64,000 nucleotides of DNA, taken from assembly GCA_025846845.1 (NCBI GenBank), contig JAOYTL010000001.1:496001-560000 (forward strand), in the 5' to 3' direction. This document shows positions 63,448-64,000 of this stretch, piece after piece. The DNA comes from Alloboseaceae bacterium BT-24-1. Its GTDB lineage: Bacteria > Pseudomonadota > Alphaproteobacteria > Rhizobiales > Beijerinckiaceae. A program made the position numbers and the translations under genes. The notes beneath the pieces were generated by a model that did no database searches, had not been told where the DNA came from, and was given only the letters and a program-made list of their open reading frames with translations. Position 1 is the first letter of the stretch; every line of letters begins with the position of its first letter.

Positions 63448-64000
63448 CTATCGTTTCGTCTGTTGTTGTTGGCTGCGCTTCAGCCGCATGCGTTCAGCGG
63501 GGTGGAAGCGGGCGTCGCGGCGCAAGCTGCCGTCCGGCACATTCCAGTTCGGCGAGACCCAGCTCGACCAGCCGAGCGCGCCGAAGCGACCGAGCTGCAT
63601 CGGCCTGACCTTGCCGACCGGCAAAGCGAGCTCGACATCCCATTCGAACTGCTCGCCGAGATAGAAGAACACCGCGTCGGCCAGCGGTTCGCAGCGGTCG
63701 CCATTCGGCAGGAAGCGGTTGAACTGGTCGAGATCGCGCGCGACGAGCTTGACCCGGAACTTGTCCTCGACGCTATAGACGCTGGCGCCGAGCAGGACGT
63801 TGCTCCCCAGAGCGCACTGACCGCGGCCGAGCTTGGTCCGGTCCTCCGGATCGAAGACCAGCCGCATGCCGACGAACTGCTCGACCTCGACCTCGATGTC
63901 GAAAAGCCCGGCGAGCAGGCTGCGCAGGCGCGAAGCCGACTTGGCCTGAGCGCCGGCGAGCCCGGCATGCGCCAGTTTCTCGGGGTCGGGAACGCTGTCG
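63448..64000 (-). CDS. tssG: Type VI secretion baseplate subunit TssG, C-terminal part
   Basis: Last 184 codons of TssG (VasB/ImpH), a baseplate wedge subunit binding TssF, TssE and TssK. The frame stays open to the window edge with no stop from about 63868 to 64000. Family features: AGLFDIEVEVEQFVG, FDPEDRTKLG, LGSNVLLGASVYSVEDKFRV, and NRFLPNGDRCEPLADAVFFYLG. The start lies outside. Followed by clpV after nine bases. Confidence 0.88.
   Translation of the reverse strand, partial: DSVPDPEKLAHAGLAGAQAKSASRLRSLLAGLFDIEVEVEQFVGMRLVFDPEDRTKLGRGQCALGSNVLLGASVYSVEDKFRVKLVARDLDQFNRFLPNGDRCEPLADAVFFYLGEQFEWDVELALPVGKVRPMQLGRFGALGWSSWVSPNWNVPDGSLRRDARFHPAERMRLKRSQQQQTKR

Overview
The window comes from a high-GC alphaproteobacterium, most likely of the order Hyphomicrobiales (Rhizobiales). 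Evidence: a GatA/GatC pair, a thioredoxin-type APS reductase in a cysH-cysD-cysN operon, a DUF1127 protein, a pseudo-dihydroorotase beside pyrB, a type VI secretion gene pair, and palindromic repeats of the rhizobial kind. A Bosea-like organism fits, but this rests on general resemblance only. It reads as ordinary chromosome: 65 protein genes or gene pieces, no rRNA, tRNA, CRISPR array, transposase or prophage seen.

Layout. 1-4.4 kb: end of glnA with its terminator, then surface-polysaccharide genes (two glycosyltransferases, a flippase and a probable glycosyltransferase remnant). 4.7-16.2 kb: housekeeping and regulation (parE, a LysR regulator, an RhlE-type helicase, a diguanylate cyclase, an IscA/SufA-type protein, an Ldh_2 dehydrogenase, a GFA protein, a winged-helix/TPR regulator, DUF1127 and YjbR proteins). 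16.4-22.4 kb: phzF-like, gatA, gatC, a UPF0173 hydrolase, a GIY-YIG protein and adenine deaminase, among several palindromic repeats.

22.5-29.8 kb is the most coherent accessory unit: a leftward operon suyA-suyB-GNAT-yeiH-slcC-comC, a divergent GntR/UTRA regulator and an orphan Bug-type binding protein. Together they read as a 3-sulfolactate degradation locus. SlcC and ComC interconvert the two sulfolactate enantiomers through sulfopyruvate, SuyAB splits (R)-sulfolactate to pyruvate and sulfite, and the YeiH-type carrier may export the sulfite. A perfect 14-bp palindrome between suyA and the regulator is the likely operator.

29.8-46.1 kb: two 77-bp hairpin elements that covary, ruvX, small exported proteins, the pyrB-orf-pyrC'-plsY-dprA run, panB, topA, a chemoreceptor, a DUF2778 protein and a VOC dioxygenase. 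46.1-54.2 kb: a divergent cluster for aerobic aromatic-acid catabolism through CoA thioesters, best explained as 2-aminobenzoyl-CoA degradation: a fused flavin monooxygenase/OYE reductase facing SDR, MarR, enoyl-CoA hydratase, acyl-CoA dehydrogenase, aromatic-acid CoA ligase and RidA genes. 54.3-60.6 kb: an EF-hand protein, cysH-cysD-cysN with a DUF2061-like tail on CysN, two small proteins and an M23 peptidase. 60.7-64 kb: type VI secretion genes clpV/tssH and tssG (cut by the window edge).
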